Numbered from the stretch's first letter, positions 43,759-54,033 are shown. The stretch is 64,000 nt of DNA from Streptantibioticus rubrisoli (GCF_024436055.1 NZ_JANFNH010000001.1:1-64000), one strand, 5' to 3'. A program made the numbers and translations. Notes: a model not told the origin generated them from the sequence alone.

Positions 43759-45624
43759 ATGGGAAATCCCCCCAGTTCTGGGAGAGCCAGACGCAGCGCG
43801 GTGACCGCGCTGACGTCGCTCGCGATCGCCGTCGGCGGCTTCTCCGCCGCCGGGACGGCTCACGCGGCGACGGGCAGTACGCTCCCCAATCCGGCCCAGG
43901 GGCACCCGTACCGCCACGGTGCGGTCCCCATGCGTGGCGCCGCCCACCACGCGGCGGGCGCCAACACGGCCGCGACCTCGTCCAGCAACCTCAACTACGG
44001 TGGCGGCGCGGGCAGTCCGAGCATCGGCGTGACCACCGGAGCACCCCACGTCTACCTGGTCTTCTGGGGTTCGCAGTGGGGAACGTCGGGCACCGACAGC
44101 AACGGGTACACCACGCTCAGCGGTGACCCCAACGGCATGGCTCCCCGCCTGCAGGCCCTGTTCAAGGGGCTGGGGACCGGCAACGAGACCTGGTCGGGCG
44201 TGATGACGCAGTACTGCGAGGGCATAGCGACCGGCTCGCAGAGCTGCCCGAGCACCGCCGCGCACGTCGGCTACCCGGCGGGCGGCGCCCTCGCGGGCGT
44301 GTGGGTGGACACCTCCGCCGCCGCACCGGGCAGCGCCACCGGCAACCAGATCGGTGCCGAAGCCGTCAAGGCCTCCGGCCACTTCGGCAACACCTCCGCC
44401 GCCGCGAACCGCGACAACCAGTACGTCATCGTCTCGCCCACCGGCACCACCCCGGACGGCTTCAACACCTCCAGCGGCAACTTCTGCGCCTGGCACGACT
44501 ACACCGGTGACTCGACCCTGAGCGGCGGCGCGGTCAGCTCCCCGTACGGCCAACTCGCCTTCACCAACCTGCCGTACGTCACCGACGCGGGCGCCAGCTG
44601 CGGCCAGGGGTCGGTGAACAGCCCCGGCACGCTGGACGGTGTGACGATCGTCGAGGGGCACGAGTACGCCGAGACGATCACCGACCAGAACCCCGCCGGA
44701 GGCTGGACCGACAGCAGCGGCGCGGAGGACGGCGACAAGTGCGCCTGGATCAAGACCGGTCAGGGCGCCACGGCCAACGTCGCCTTCTCCACCGGCACCT
44801 TCCCGATGCAGTCCACCTGGTCCAATGACTTCAACAACGGCGCTGGTGGATGCGAGATGACCCACCCGATCGTCGGTGGCGGCACCTCGTCCAACACCGT
44901 CACGGTGACCAACCCCGGCAGCCAGACCGGTACGGTCGGTACCGCGGCCAGCCTCCAGATCGCCGCCAGTGACTCGTCCTCCTCGGCGACGCTGAGCTAC
45001 TCGGCCTCCGGCCTGCCCGCCGGGCTGACGATCAACTCCGCGACCGGCCTGATCTCCGGCACGCCGACCACCGCGGGCAGCTCCAACGTGACGGTCACCG
45101 CGACGGACAGCACCGGCGCCTCGGGCAGCACCACCTTCTCCTGGACCGTCGGATCCGGCAGCGGCAGCGGATGCACCGGCGGCCAACTGCTGGGCAACCC
45201 CGGCTTCGAGACCGGTACGGCCTCCCCGTGGAGCGCGAGCTCCGGAGTCATCAACAACTCCGCGTCCGAGCCCGCGCACTCCGGCTCGTGGGACGCCTGG
45301 CTGGACGGTTACGGGACCACGCACACCGACACACTCTCCCAGACGGTGACGATCCCGGCCGGCTGCAAGGCCACCTTCTCCTTCTGGCTGCACATCGACA
45401 CCGCCGAGACCGGCAGCACCGCCTACGACAAGCTGACCGTCCAGGCGAACTCCACCACGCTCGCCACGTACTCCAACGTGAACGCGGCCAGCGGGTACGT
45501 GCAGAAGTCCTTCGACCTGTCGTCGTTCGCGGGACAGACGGTGACGCTGAAGTTCACCGGCACGGAGGACTCCAGCCTGCAGACCAGCTTCGTCATCGAT
45601 GACACGGCGCTGAACGCGTCCTGA
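43759..45624 (+). CDS. Large secreted protein with HEYAE motif, Ig-like and carbohydrate-binding-like domains
   Basis: This 621-residue secreted protein has the signal peptide [20 protein letters not shown] ending at AHAA. The N-terminal domain (about residues 70-375) begins [14 protein letters not shown] and includes [15 protein letters not shown] and GDKCAW. HEYAE resembles a metallopeptidase zinc helix but lacks the second His, so catalysis is uncertain. A putative Ig (He_PIG) domain follows ([21 protein letters not shown], about 430-445). A C-terminal jelly-roll module follows ([16 protein letters not shown] to FVIDDTALN), of the carbohydrate-binding type. A strong terminator lies downstream at 45655. 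Confidence 0.8.
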   Translation: MGNPPSSGRARRSAVTALTSLAIAVGGFSAAGTAHAATGSTLPNPAQGHPYRHGAVPMRGAAHHAAGANTAATSSSNLNYGGGAGSPSIGVTTGAPHVYLVFWGSQWGTSGTDSNGYTTLSGDPNGMAPRLQALFKGLGTGNETWSGVMTQYCEGIATGSQSCPSTAAHVGYPAGGALAGVWVDTSAAAPGSATGNQIGAEAVKASGHFGNTSAAANRDNQYVIVSPTGTTPDGFNTSSGNFCAWHDYTGDSTLSGGAVSSPYGQLAFTNLPYVTDAGASCGQGSVNSPGTLDGVTIVEGHEYAETITDQNPAGGWTDSSGAEDGDKCAWIKTGQGATANVAFSTGTFPMQSTWSNDFNNGAGGCEMTHPIVGGGTSSNTVTVTNPGSQTGTVGTAASLQIAASDSSSSATLSYSASGLPAGLTINSATGLISGTPTTAGSSNVTVTATDSTGASGSTTFSWTVGSGSGSGCTGGQLLGNPGFETGTASPWSASSGVINNSASEPAHSGSWDAWLDGYGTTHTDTLSQTVTIPAGCKATFSFWLHIDTAETGSTAYDKLTVQANSTTLATYSNVNAASGYVQKSFDLSSFAGQTVTLKFTGTEDSSLQTSFVIDDTALNAS

Positions 45625-45654
45625 CCCATCACCCCTGGACGGGGCTGTGCCAGC

Positions 45655-45699
45655 GGCCCGTGACCCTGCCCCCGCACTCTACGGGCGGGGCCACGGGCC
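45655..45699. terminator. Strong terminator after the secreted protein gene
   Basis: Nested stem: GGCCCGTG (45655-45662) pairs with CACGGGCC (45692-45699), with an inner G/C-rich stem around the loop CACTCTA. It is placed between convergent genes ending at 45624 and 45777. Confidence 0.75.
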
Positions 45700-45776
45700 G
45701 TCGCTGAGCTACGCGCGGGAGGGCATGCACGTCACCCCGTACCGGTCCGCTCCACTCGGCGCCGTCACCTCGTCGT

Positions 45777-47657
45777 CTACCTCGTGTCGTTGCTCCGGTC
45801 GTTCTGCAGCTCCCACAGCTCCCGGAACAACCCCGGCTGGGTCGACAACTGTGCGAACGTGCCGGACTGTACGATCCGGCCTTGGTCGAGGACGACGATC
45901 CGGTTCGCGACGGTCACGTTCGTCAGCCGGTGCGTCACCAGCACCACCGCCCGGGAGGTGGCGAGTTGCCGCAGCCCGGTGAAGATCCGGTGCTCCGCCC
46001 GCGGGTCCAACGCGGAGGTGGGCTCGTCGAGCACCAGCAGACCTGCTGGGCGGTAGAACGCCCTGGCGAGCGCGATGCGCTGCCACTGGCCGCCGGACAA
46101 CTCCTCGCCGCCGACCCATTCGCGGGCCAGCAGTGTCCGCAACCCCGACCGCAACCGGTTCACCACCTCGTCGGCCCCGGATGCCTCCAGCGCCGCCCAC
46201 AACGCCGCCTCGGCGCCCGGGGCGTCCTGCCCCTGCCCTTGTGTGACGTTCTCCCGCGCGCTCAGCGGCCAGTGCGCGAACTCCTGCGGCACCATCGCGA
46301 TCCGCCGCCACAACATCACGGGATCCATCTCCCGGATGTCGATGCCGTCCCATTCGACGGCTCCGCCGGTCGGCAGGTAAAGGCCGGTCAACAGCTTGGT
46401 GAGGGTGGTCTTGCCTGACCCGTTCTCACCCACCAGGGCGAGCACTTCGCCCCGGCGGATCGTCAAGTCGACGTTGTCCAAGGCGTTTCGCTTGGCGCCC
46501 TCGTACTGGTACACCAGACCGGTCACACGGATCTCCTGCGGGTCCTTCGGCGCCACCTGGCCGCGCCGCATCTGGTAACCCCCAGCCTCGTCCAGGAACT
46601 TCGTCCAGTCATCCAGGTACATGCCGGTGCGGAACATCCGCGCTCCCACCGACACCAGCCCTTGAACCGACGCGTTCGCCGAGCGCAGAGCGAAGACCGC
46701 CGTTCCCGCCAGAGCGACCGACACGCGTCCGGACGCGAGCAGCCACACCACCGCTGACCACACCACCACCAGCGCCATCCCACCGCCTACGGATCCGAGC
46801 AGCGACATCCGCGCCCCGCGTGCGAACGCCCGGCGTTGAGCGTCCCGGACCCGGTCGGTGATGCGCCTGGCCCGGTCGAGGAGGAACGGCGCCATCGTCG
46901 CCGACCTGATCTGATCGGCGGTGTACTTGTCGGTCGTGTGCCAGCGCAGCAACGCCAGCATGCGCCGGTGCCCGATCATCTCCAGGTTGGCCAGGTAACT
47001 GGCCTTCGCCGACTGCACCTGCGCGATCCCCTGCGGGAAGGCGGCCAACAGCAGCAGCGGCAGGAGCACCGGGTGCACGGCGGTCAGCACCGCCGCACCG
47101 GCCGCCAGCGACGCGCACGCGGCGATGAAGTCCTGGCCCTCTTGGATGATGTCCTGCCCGATCTGAACGCCCATCTCGGCCGCCTCCTTGCGGTCCGAGA
47201 ATCCGGGGCTGTCGTACGCGGCCAGTTCCACGTTCACCGCGGCGGTCATCATCATCAGCTCGGCCTCTTGAGCCATCACCGGCCCCAGTCGGGACGACAG
47301 CCACGAGATCACCACCCCGAACAACGCCCGTACTCCCGAGGCGCCCGCGAGCACCGCCAGGGATGGCCACGCCGCCCACAGCCGGTGGCCGATGTCCCCG
47401 TGCCCGATGATGGCGGTGATGGTGCCGGTGGTGGCCAGCAATCCGAGCGCCTGTACCACGCCGGACGCCGTCTGGCAGGCCAGCAGGCCGGCCACCGATG
47501 CCCTGTCCGCCCGCCACGCCATCCCCAACGACCGGACCACGAGCCGGGGAAGCCGCGCGGCCATCCCTCGTGCGGTGATCGCCTGAACGCTCTTCCACGA
47601 CGGATCCCGCGCGAGGTTGAAGTCCAACTCTTCGACGTGCTCTACGGTGTCGGTCAC
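45777..47657 (-). CDS. ABC exporter, fused membrane and ATPase domains
   Basis: This 626-residue half-transporter has a six-span exporter domain (about residues 45-350, e.g. AGLLACQTASGVVQALGLLA and GGGMALVVVWSAVVWLLASG). An ATPase domain follows with Walker A GENGSGKTT, Q-loop MVPQEFAHWP, signature LSGGQWQRIALAR, Walker B LLVLDEPTSALD and the H-loop in VVLVTHRL. It likely works as a homodimer exporting a lipid, drug or peptide. GTG 47657 follows GGGGAGG. No biosynthetic or precursor gene is beside it, so the cargo is unknown. The ATPase resembles those beside RiPP and antibiotic clusters. Confidence 0.88.
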   Translation of the reverse strand: MTDTVEHVEELDFNLARDPSWKSVQAITARGMAARLPRLVVRSLGMAWRADRASVAGLLACQTASGVVQALGLLATTGTITAIIGHGDIGHRLWAAWPSLAVLAGASGVRALFGVVISWLSSRLGPVMAQEAELMMMTAAVNVELAAYDSPGFSDRKEAAEMGVQIGQDIIQEGQDFIAACASLAAGAAVLTAVHPVLLPLLLLAAFPQGIAQVQSAKASYLANLEMIGHRRMLALLRWHTTDKYTADQIRSATMAPFLLDRARRITDRVRDAQRRAFARGARMSLLGSVGGGMALVVVWSAVVWLLASGRVSVALAGTAVFALRSANASVQGLVSVGARMFRTGMYLDDWTKFLDEAGGYQMRRGQVAPKDPQEIRVTGLVYQYEGAKRNALDNVDLTIRRGEVLALVGENGSGKTTLTKLLTGLYLPTGGAVEWDGIDIREMDPVMLWRRIAMVPQEFAHWPLSARENVTQGQGQDAPGAEAALWAALEASGADEVVNRLRSGLRTLLAREWVGGEELSGGQWQRIALARAFYRPAGLLVLDEPTSALDPRAEHRIFTGLRQLATSRAVVLVTHRLTNVTVANRIVVLDQGRIVQSGTFAQLSTQPGLFRELWELQNDRSNDTR

Positions 47658-48312
47658 GCTTGCCTCCCCATCCCAAAAGCACAACGAGGCCGCCGCTGAA
47701 TCGAACGCACTCGATTTCAGACGGCGTTGTGGCCCGGCACCGCACGGGTGGTGGGTACGGCCCTTCGCAGCCATCGGGCCTGGATCTTGCTGCTGATTGG
47801 CTGAAAGAGGGCTTGCACCCGGCCACGCACGACGGCCTTCGCGGTTGCGGCCAGCCCGCTGGTGCACCGAGGCCGCGGCGGCCTGCGTCGCGCCCGTGCC
47901 CGCTGCCGGACCTCGCCGACGGCAACCGCGCCGACTGCGCGTCTTGAGTAACGGTCGCCTCGCGCTCTGCTGCGGATTTCGCGAGGGGCGGCAACTGCAT
48001 CTTGAGCCGTCCGATGCGCCTTCCTACTCCTATTGCTCCTGGAGGGTTTTTCTGTCCCCGGCGTAATCGTGTGACGCGCGCAATATGACCCGCGTCACAT
48101 TTATTGGCGCCCGCTGTGATGCCCCCGATATGGCGCGCGTCACATACGACGCCGCTTAGTGGTCGTCGGCCCGCAGCGGCTGCGGCTCGCCCCCGCCAGC
48201 GAATTGCCTCATACGAAGCGGCTTCGGAGTATGCGCCGATTCCTATGTCTTGTTTTGCCCGGAATGCCTGGTTAATGCTTCTGGGGTCCCCGACGAAAGA
48301 GGTAACCCTCGC
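47658..48312. other. Intergenic region with repeated CGTCACAT elements upstream of the transglycosylase gene
   Basis: This 655-bp gap lies between divergent genes. Two 18-bp direct repeats, ATATGACCCGCGTCACAT (48083-48100) and ATATGGCGCGCGTCACAT (48128-48145), agree at 16 positions and start 45 bp apart. GTGTGACGCG (48069-48078) forms an inverted repeat with CGCGTCACAT of the first copy. They lie 170-240 bp before the transglycosylase start. 47700-47960 shows nothing I can support. I found no ydaO-type riboswitch core. Confidence 0.5.
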
Positions 48313-48768
48313 ATGCTGCGCTTCCCCAAGTCTTCGACCCGCCGTCTGACCAAGGCCCGTACCTTCGCCCTGAGCGGCCTCGCCGCCACCGGCCTGTCGG
48401 TACTCGCCGCGACCGCCGGCGCCCCCAGCGCCTCCGCGGCCACCCCGGGCGGCAACGTCGACGGCTGGATCAAGCAGGCCCTGGTCGTCATGCACGAAAA
48501 GGGCATCCCCGGCAGCTACGACGGCATCCACCGCAACCTGATGCGCGAGTCCGCTGGCAACCCCAACGCCATCAACAACTGGGACTCCAACGCCAAGATC
48601 GGCACCCCTTCGAAGGGGCTCATGCAGGTGATCGACCCGACGTTCAAGGCCTACCACGTGGCTGGCACGTCCTCGAACATCTACGACCCGGTCGCCAACA
48701 TCGTCGCCTCCGCCAACTACGCGGCACACCGCTACGGCTCGATCGACAAGGTCAACTCCGCCTACTGA
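48313..48768 (+). CDS. Secreted SLT-domain lytic transglycosylase
   Basis: This 151-residue protein has a signal peptide (RRLTKARTFALSGLAATGLS, with an SASA-type site) and one SLT domain. The catalytic Glu is in HRNLMRESAGNPNAINNWD, followed by SKGLMQVIDPTFKAYH and IVASANYAAHRYGS, the usual GLMQ and AA-Y elements. It would cleave peptidoglycan glycan strands between MurNAc and GlcNAc during growth or spore germination. It has no LysM or other anchor. AGAGG precedes the ATG. Upstream direct repeats suggest dedicated regulation. Confidence 0.88.
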   Translation: MLRFPKSSTRRLTKARTFALSGLAATGLSVLAATAGAPSASAATPGGNVDGWIKQALVVMHEKGIPGSYDGIHRNLMRESAGNPNAINNWDSNAKIGTPSKGLMQVIDPTFKAYHVAGTSSNIYDPVANIVASANYAAHRYGSIDKVNSAY

Positions 48769-48936
48769 GCCCAAACCCAAAGGCTCCAGCCCTCAGGCGA
48801 GACTCCCACCCCGCGCGGCATGCACCGGAACAGCTGCACCGCTTGACGAAGTGACTCGATCCCTTCGGCCCTACCTGGTCCTGGCCTCGCCAGGCGCGAG
48901 ACACTCAAGGCAGGAGACCAACTGGTAGGTGGGGAT

Positions 48937-49446
48937 ATGCAGTTCAGCAACGAGGAGCCGCCGTCGCATGAGGTGCGGACGGTGGCATGGGCGCGTAGGG
49001 CGTTAGGACGGCGTATCGCGGTCCTGGCCAACGAGCCGATGGGGCTGATCGGTTACGCGGCAGGCAGCCTGCCCGACGGGTCGGAGGAGACGTGGGAGAT
49101 CCACGTTCGCTACCCGCGGGCCGAGGTCAAGACCCTCCGGCACCCGTCGTCGGTACGGCCGGGAGTGACGACGGTGGACCTGCTGATCGACGCGGTCGCT
49201 TCCTTCTCCCACGTCCCCGACCTGGTGACTGAGGCTGATGTCGAGGAGTGGCTGACCGCCCAGGCGACCCAACCTCCTGTGACGGTCGAGGACATGCCCG
49301 AGGCGATGCGGATCGACGGCACGCCCTATCGCGGTGTGCAGGCCGAGCGTGACGATGTCACCGCGCGGCTGGTGCAGCCGGAGGATGGGACGGCCGTCGT
49401 TGTCGTGGGCGAGTCGCTCGGGGCTGTTCGCCTCCTTTGGGCTTGA
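48937..49446 (+). CDS. Hypothetical cytoplasmic protein with a TTA codon
   Basis: This 169-residue soluble protein has no signal or membrane span. Visible features are ALGRRIAVLANEPMGLIGYA, ETWEIHVRYPRAEVKTLRHP, an acidic middle (VTEADVEEWLTAQ) and VVVVGESLGAVRLLWA at the end. I do not recognise the family. GGTGGGG precedes the ATG. Codon 23 (49003-49005) is TTA, so synthesis should depend on bldA. It is a lone gene following the transglycosylase by about 170 bp. Confidence 0.65.
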   Translation: MQFSNEEPPSHEVRTVAWARRALGRRIAVLANEPMGLIGYAAGSLPDGSEETWEIHVRYPRAEVKTLRHPSSVRPGVTTVDLLIDAVASFSHVPDLVTEADVEEWLTAQATQPPVTVEDMPEAMRIDGTPYRGVQAERDDVTARLVQPEDGTAVVVVGESLGAVRLLWA

Positions 49447-49599
49447 ACAGCACGACGCGCGGCAGGCAGTGGCACCGACCGTGTTCGCTGGGGAGCCCGT
49501 CGCTGGTCGGCAGGTCCCGCAAGCTGGTTCCGGCCGCCGATCGTGCCGCTGTTCCCGACGCACGCCGATGGTTCATCCGGTGCCTGAGCGATCTGCGGT

Positions 49600-50133
49600 T
49601 CAGGCGGACTTGGCGGTCGGCAGGCCGAGGGTGCGGAAGGTGATGCGCTGGTCGAACCAGAGCAGCGCGACGGTCGCGGAGGCCATGACGACGGCGAAGG
49701 CGAGATGCCCGGCTGCGGACGTCACCTGGGCACCGACCAGACCGAGCAGCACATGGGCACCGAGGCGGGCGGCGATCAGCGCGAGCGCGATGAGGCGAGT
49801 GCGGGAGTTCTTCAGCATCGCCCGAATCAACTTCCGGCGCTTGCCCAGCACCGTCAGCCCGATGGCCAGATTCGCCGCGCCCAGCGCGACCAGCACCATC
49901 CAGGCACCTGCCCATACATGACACAGGTCGTACGCCGCACCCATCACACCCTCGAACGCGAAGAACCACGCGGGAAGCGGCTTGACCTGGGAGAGATCCA
50001 TCGCCGACCTGCCCGTCAACGATGCGGTGGCCGACGGAACGTCGGGCGTCGGTGCGTCGCTCGTCGGTGCGTTGACCGACGGGGCGTCGATCGACTGCAA
50101 AGCCTGCGGCTGCGACGTCGGAGTGCTGGCCAT
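49600..50133 (-). CDS. Hypothetical membrane protein with proline/serine-rich N-terminus
   Basis: This 177-residue protein begins with about 50 disordered residues in which APT/APS units recur (SIDAPSVNAPTSDAPTPD). Three to four membrane spans follow: AWFFAFEGVMGAAYDLCHVW, MVLVALGAANLAIGLTVLG, LIALALIAARLGAHVLLGLV and GHLAFAVVMASATVALLWF. ATG 50133 has AGGGGGA upstream. It is not a family I can name. The 374-bp gap to the divergent DinB-fold gene holds only promoter-like sequence. Confidence 0.65.
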   Translation of the reverse strand: MASTPTSQPQALQSIDAPSVNAPTSDAPTPDVPSATASLTGRSAMDLSQVKPLPAWFFAFEGVMGAAYDLCHVWAGAWMVLVALGAANLAIGLTVLGKRRKLIRAMLKNSRTRLIALALIAARLGAHVLLGLVGAQVTSAAGHLAFAVVMASATVALLWFDQRITFRTLGLPTAKSA

Positions 50134-50507
50134 CTCGTCCCCCTGAGGATTGCGCGCCACCTCCCTGGTGGCGTCGACCATGCTGCCAAGCCGCCAGTTC
50201 ACACCGGCAGATGCGGCCGTCATCAGTTCGGTAGGACAAATGTCCCGGGTCAGCGGTGCGGATCCGCCGACCGATGCGTGCTCATCGTTCGGACTGTGGG
50301 TTCGCGGCCGAAGCCGGGAGGCCTTGGCCAGGGTCGCTTGGCCTCCGGTTGCCGATCCGGGCGGCGGCCGCGGCGGTGCGAGTGACGGGACTCCGCCGTC
50401 GCTGCGCTCTGCCTTCTTTCCTTCGCGTTTTAGGACAGGCCCTGACCGCAATGGCTCCTAGTGTGGTCCTTGACCGACGGAATACCGAACACCGGAAGGC
50501 GCAGACC

Positions 50508-51065
50508 ATGACCTTTGACGAGCGGACCACCCGCGACCTGGCCGGAGCTCCGGCCGTCACCGGTGAGCGCGCCGAGTTGCTGGAGATGCTGGCCAAGCAC
50601 CGGCACTTCCTGCGCTTCACCACCCGTGACCTCACCGACGAGCAGGCCGGACTCCGGACCACCGCCAGCGAGCTCTGCCTGGGCGGCTTGATCAAGCACG
50701 TCGCCGCGGTCGAGCGGAACTGGGTGGACTTCATCCTGAACGGCCCATCCGCGATGGGAGACTTCACGGCCATGACCGAGGCCGACTGGGCTCGGCGGGC
50801 TGACGAGTTCCGGCTGCTGCCCGGTGAGACGCTGGCTGGTGTGTTGGCCGACTACGCCGAGGTGGCCCGCCGGACCGACGACCTGGTCGCCACTCTGCCC
50901 GACCTGGAGGCCACGCGGCCGTTGCCGAAAGCCCCGTGGTTCGAGCCCGGCGCGCAGTGGTCGGCCCGCCGGGTGCTGATGCACATCATCGCCGAGACCG
51001 CTCAGCACGCCGGCCATGCCGACATCATCCGTGAGTCCCTGGACGGCGCCAAAAGCATGGGCTGA
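50508..51065 (+). CDS. DinB-fold protein of the DUF664 family, second copy
   Basis: This 185-residue DinB/DUF664 protein parallels the one at 319-834: ELLEMLAKHRHFLRFTTRDL, GGLIKHVAAVERNWVDFIL, and RRVLMHIIAETAQHAGHADI with the conserved His spacing. It is likely a metal-dependent transferase or hydrolase of unknown substrate. The ATG at 50508 follows GGAAGG. It is a lone gene. Confidence 0.82.
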   Translation: MTFDERTTRDLAGAPAVTGERAELLEMLAKHRHFLRFTTRDLTDEQAGLRTTASELCLGGLIKHVAAVERNWVDFILNGPSAMGDFTAMTEADWARRADEFRLLPGETLAGVLADYAEVARRTDDLVATLPDLEATRPLPKAPWFEPGAQWSARRVLMHIIAETAQHAGHADIIRESLDGAKSMG

Positions 51066-51199
51066 CCAGCGGCGCGGGTGAAGGACTGTGTGGCGGGTCA
51101 TTGATGACGGTGCGGTGGCTTACCATCGCCGCCATAGCGGGTGATGCTGATGACCTCGGCGTCGTCGAAGAGCACCCAACGCCCGCCAGGCACAACGCG

Positions 51200-51808
51200 T
51201 CAGTCGAACCGCAGGCTACCGGTGCGCTCCCGCTTCAGCTCGAAGAAGTCCGGATGTGCCGATAGCGTCCGCACCGCATCGAAGAGCCGCGCCGCCTCCG
51301 CACCACGTGGGATGCTGTTCAACACCGGGCCGAAGAAGGCCGTTCCGTCAATGTGCATCGTGGGCGTGCCCACATAGCCACCCGCCGCAGGATCCTTTCC
51401 CGCGTCGTGGCTGCGCTTGAGGGCGGCGTCGTAGTCGGTCGTGCGAGCCGCCTCCGCGAGGCTTGCGGGGAGGCCGAGTTCGGCCAGGGACTCGACAGCG
51501 ACGGTGTCGAAGTCTTTCTCACCTTTCACGTGGATCCGGGTGCCGAACGCGGTGTACAGGCCGCGGAGGACGTCGTTGGAGTGCTGTTCGGCCGCGGCCA
51601 CGGCGACCCGGACCAGACCGAGGGAGCGGTCGACGAGGTCGCGGTACCAGTCGGGCAACTCGTTGCCCTCGTTGTGCAGATACAAGCTCATGACGTGCAA
51701 GCGGACGTCAAGGTCGCGCAGCGGCTCCACCTCGAGGATCCAGCGCGAGGTGATCCAGGCAAAGGGACAAGCGGGGTCGAAGTAGAAGTCGACTCGGGTC
51801 TTTGGCAT
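51200..51808 (-). CDS. DsbA-family, mycothiol-dependent nitroreductase-like (Rv2466c family) protein
   Basis: This 202-residue thioredoxin-fold protein with an inserted helical domain opens [20 protein letters not shown]. That is the active-site region of the Rv2466c/DsbA-like group, here with a single Cys (CPFA) in place of CPWC. The cis-Pro loop is in [11 protein letters not shown]. Actinobacterial members use mycothiol to reduce oxidised or nitro compounds. ATG 51808 with GGAG upstream defines the start. It is a lone gene, with a divergent or unrelated neighbourhood. Confidence 0.82.
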   Translation of the reverse strand: MPKTRVDFYFDPACPFAWITSRWILEVEPLRDLDVRLHVMSLYLHNEGNELPDWYRDLVDRSLGLVRVAVAAAEQHSNDVLRGLYTAFGTRIHVKGEKDFDTVAVESLAELGLPASLAEAARTTDYDAALKRSHDAGKDPAAGGYVGTPTMHIDGTAFFGPVLNSIPRGAEAARLFDAVRTLSAHPDFFELKRERTGSLRFD

Positions 51809-51884
51809 GTCTCCAACGTAAGCGTCGTAATGGCCTGTTGCACTGGCCAATCCAGGTTTGTTCCAGTGGGCCAATCCAGTAGGC

Positions 51885-52427
51885 CTACCGGGGGCGGTAC
51901 CGGGTCTCCAACCGTGCCGCCAGTTCCTGGGGGAGCATGTCACGGTTCTGCGATGTCAGATGGACGAGTTCGATGTCGGCGCGGCCCTTGAGGGCGTCCG
52001 TGAACGGGTCGCGGTGCGCGTGGACAGTGGCGACGACATCGACGTCGGCCTCGAACAGCGCCCGGACCGCGTCCCGGAACGGGGAGCACGCCAGTTCCAT
52101 CCGCCCGAGCTCATCGACGATCAGCAGTCGCTCGGCGGGCGCACCAGGTGGCGGAGGCTTCAGCGCTGGAAGCGCCAGGCGTTCCATGACGCTGAGGTCG
52201 ACGCCGTAGCGCCCGACCCGCGGTGGTCCGGGGAAGTCGACATGGGCGAGCACGGCGCGCTGGCCCGCTAGCGTCTCCAGTGCGAAGCCGACCCGGGTGC
52301 CGGTCTGCCGGATCTCCTCCGTGGTGAATCCGGCGACCTCACGGGTGCGCAGCAACGCGGCCAGTCGGCGCACGGCGGTCGTCTTGCCGCTGCCCGGGCG
52401 GCCCTCCAGCAGAATCCTCGTCGGCAT
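51885..52427 (-). CDS. THEP1-like nucleoside-triphosphatase (NTPase_1 family)
   Basis: This 180-residue P-loop protein has Walker [18 protein letters not shown], strand [18 protein letters not shown] and Walker [13 protein letters not shown], then [15 protein letters not shown]. This is the pattern of THEP1-type NTPases, which hydrolyse nucleoside triphosphates with low specificity. ATG 52427 follows GGAGAG; a longer form from 52478 is possible. It lies 61 bp downstream of the AraC-type regulator gene on the same strand. Confidence 0.8.
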   Translation of the reverse strand: MPTRILLEGRPGSGKTTAVRRLAALLRTREVAGFTTEEIRQTGTRVGFALETLAGQRAVLAHVDFPGPPRVGRYGVDLSVMERLALPALKPPPPGAPAERLLIVDELGRMELACSPFRDAVRALFEADVDVVATVHAHRDPFTDALKGRADIELVHLTSQNRDMLPQELAARLETRYRPR

Positions 52428-52488
52428 ACTGATGCTCTCCGGCCTGGGCGCTTCACCTACCAGGTACCAGGTTCCCACGACAGCCGCA

Positions 52489-53436
52489 TCACGGCTCTGC
52501 CCGGAACGCGCGGCGGTAGGCGCCCGGCGTTGTGCCCAGGGAGCGGAGGAAGCGTCTGCGGAGGTTGGTGGCCGAGGAAAGGCCGGAGCGGCGGGCGACC
52601 GCGTCCAGTGGCAGGTCGGATGACTCCAGCAACTCCCGTGCCGCGGCGATCCGTTGGGCCAGCAGCCACTGGCCTGGGCTGGCGCCGAGCTGATCGGCGA
52701 AGCGCCGCGCGAGCGTGCGCGTGGACAGGCCCGCGTGGGCGGCCAGGTCCTCAGTGGTCAGCTGTTGGTCGAGTCTGCCGGTCGCCCACTGCAGTAGCGG
52801 GGCGAGGGAGCCGTCGATGTGTACGGGGCGCGGTGGCGCCGAGTACTGCAGCTGCCCCCCTTCGCGGTGAGGCGGCATGACCATGTGCCGTGCGACGTGC
52901 GCGGCGTATCCGGCACCCTGGTCGGAGCGGACCAGGTGCAGGCACAGGTCGATGCCGGCACCGGCGCCTGCGCTGGTGGCGACGTCGCCGTGGTCCACGT
53001 ACAGCACGTCCGGGTTGACCTGGACGGCCGGGAAGCGGTCGGCCAACTCGCCAGCTTGCGCCCAGTGCGCGGTCGCCTGCCGTCCGTCCAGCAGGCCTGT
53101 GTGCGCCAGCGCGAAAGCACCGGAGCAGATGCTGACTATCCGCGCTCCGCGGGAGTGTGCGCGGCGCAGGCCCTGGAGGACTGCGGGCGAGGGCGGCTCC
53201 TCGATGGGCAGCCATCCCGGGATGACGACGGTGTTCGCTTGGCTGAGTGCGTCCAGGCCGTCGGGCACGACCATGTCGTACCCGGCGAGTGTGGCGACGG
53301 GGCCGGGACGCTCGGTGCACACGCTGAACGTGTAGCGCGCGGGAAGTTCCCGCCGCTTGAGGCCGAACACCTCGGCCGCGCAGGCGAGTTCGAAGGTGGA
53401 CTGCGGTGGGCGGACGAGTGCCACTACTCGATGCAT
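52489..53436 (-). CDS. GlxA-type AraC-family regulator with DJ-1/PfpI-like domain
   Basis: This 315-residue regulator has an N-terminal class I glutamine amidotransferase-like domain (about residues 1-170: VVALVRPPQSTFELACAAEVFG, IVSICSGAFALAHTGLLDGR with the nucleophile-elbow Cys). A C-terminal pair of AraC helix-turn-helices follows (LAAHAGLSTRTLARRF and DAVARRSGLSSATNLRRRF). Such proteins usually activate nearby operons in response to small nitrogenous ligands. It is divergent from the cupin gene with only 70 bp between, so cupin control is likely. Confidence 0.88.
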   Translation of the reverse strand: MHRVVALVRPPQSTFELACAAEVFGLKRRELPARYTFSVCTERPGPVATLAGYDMVVPDGLDALSQANTVVIPGWLPIEEPPSPAVLQGLRRAHSRGARIVSICSGAFALAHTGLLDGRQATAHWAQAGELADRFPAVQVNPDVLYVDHGDVATSAGAGAGIDLCLHLVRSDQGAGYAAHVARHMVMPPHREGGQLQYSAPPRPVHIDGSLAPLLQWATGRLDQQLTTEDLAAHAGLSTRTLARRFADQLGASPGQWLLAQRIAAARELLESSDLPLDAVARRSGLSSATNLRRRFLRSLGTTPGAYRRAFRAEP

Positions 53437-53506
53437 GGCGGGAAAGTACCGCACGATGTCATTCCTGACACTCGGCGGGGCGGCTACTGGCCGCCAGGCT
53501 GACACC

Positions 53507-53839
53507 ATGACGACGAAACAGAACATGACTGGGTATGTGTGGTCCGCCGTGCAGGACGCACCGGTTCAGGAGTTGTTCCCAGGTATCCGCCTGCGCCCGC
53601 TGTGGAGCGGGGACAACGGCGCGAAGGCTCATGTGCTGGAGATGGACCCCAACACGTGCTGGCAGGGGGTCGACATCCACGAGCCGGGCCCCGAGGAGGT
53701 CTTCGTGGTCTCCGGAGTCTTCAACGACGGCGACCGGGACCTCCCCGCAGGCTCCTTCATCCACGCCCCCGCAGGCTCCTCCCACGTCCCGCAGACGACA
53801 ACGGGCTGCACGCTGTTCGTCTTCTACCCGGAAGGCTAG
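53507..53839 (+). CDS. Small cupin-domain protein
   Basis: This 110-residue single cupin resembles ChrR-type cupins. Metal-site elements are visible: WQGVDIHEPGPEEVFVVSGVF (His and Glu of motif 1) and FIHAPAGSSHVPQTTTG (His of motif 2). It probably binds Zn or Fe in the cytoplasm and acts as a small oxygenase-like enzyme or sensor. Divergent from the GlxA-type regulator. Confidence 0.82.
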   Translation: MTTKQNMTGYVWSAVQDAPVQELFPGIRLRPLWSGDNGAKAHVLEMDPNTCWQGVDIHEPGPEEVFVVSGVFNDGDRDLPAGSFIHAPAGSSHVPQTTTGCTLFVFYPEG

Positions 53840-54033
53840 GCGGCTTCCTTCAGTGCCATCTGATGCGTCATCAGGGGGCGGCCTTCCTGTGCGACACGCG
53901 GCCTCGTGCGAGGACAGCAGTGTCGCCGCCCCCGTTGATCAGCCGTGCGTCCGGCGGGATGGCGAGTGTTCTCCTGCGCTGGGCGAGTACGGCGGCATGG
54001 ACCACTGTGCGACCTTCCCGGCGCGGAGCGGCG

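Noticed and set aside
48000-48312. Possible c-di-AMP (ydaO) riboswitch before the transglycosylase gene
   Set aside because: Such riboswitches precede other Streptomyces wall hydrolases, but no core sequence of that class is recognisable here.
53871-54000. Minus-strand frame ending RLINGGGDTAVLARGRVSHRKAAP
   Set aside because: It has no start or ribosome site and no recognisable family; it lies between real genes.
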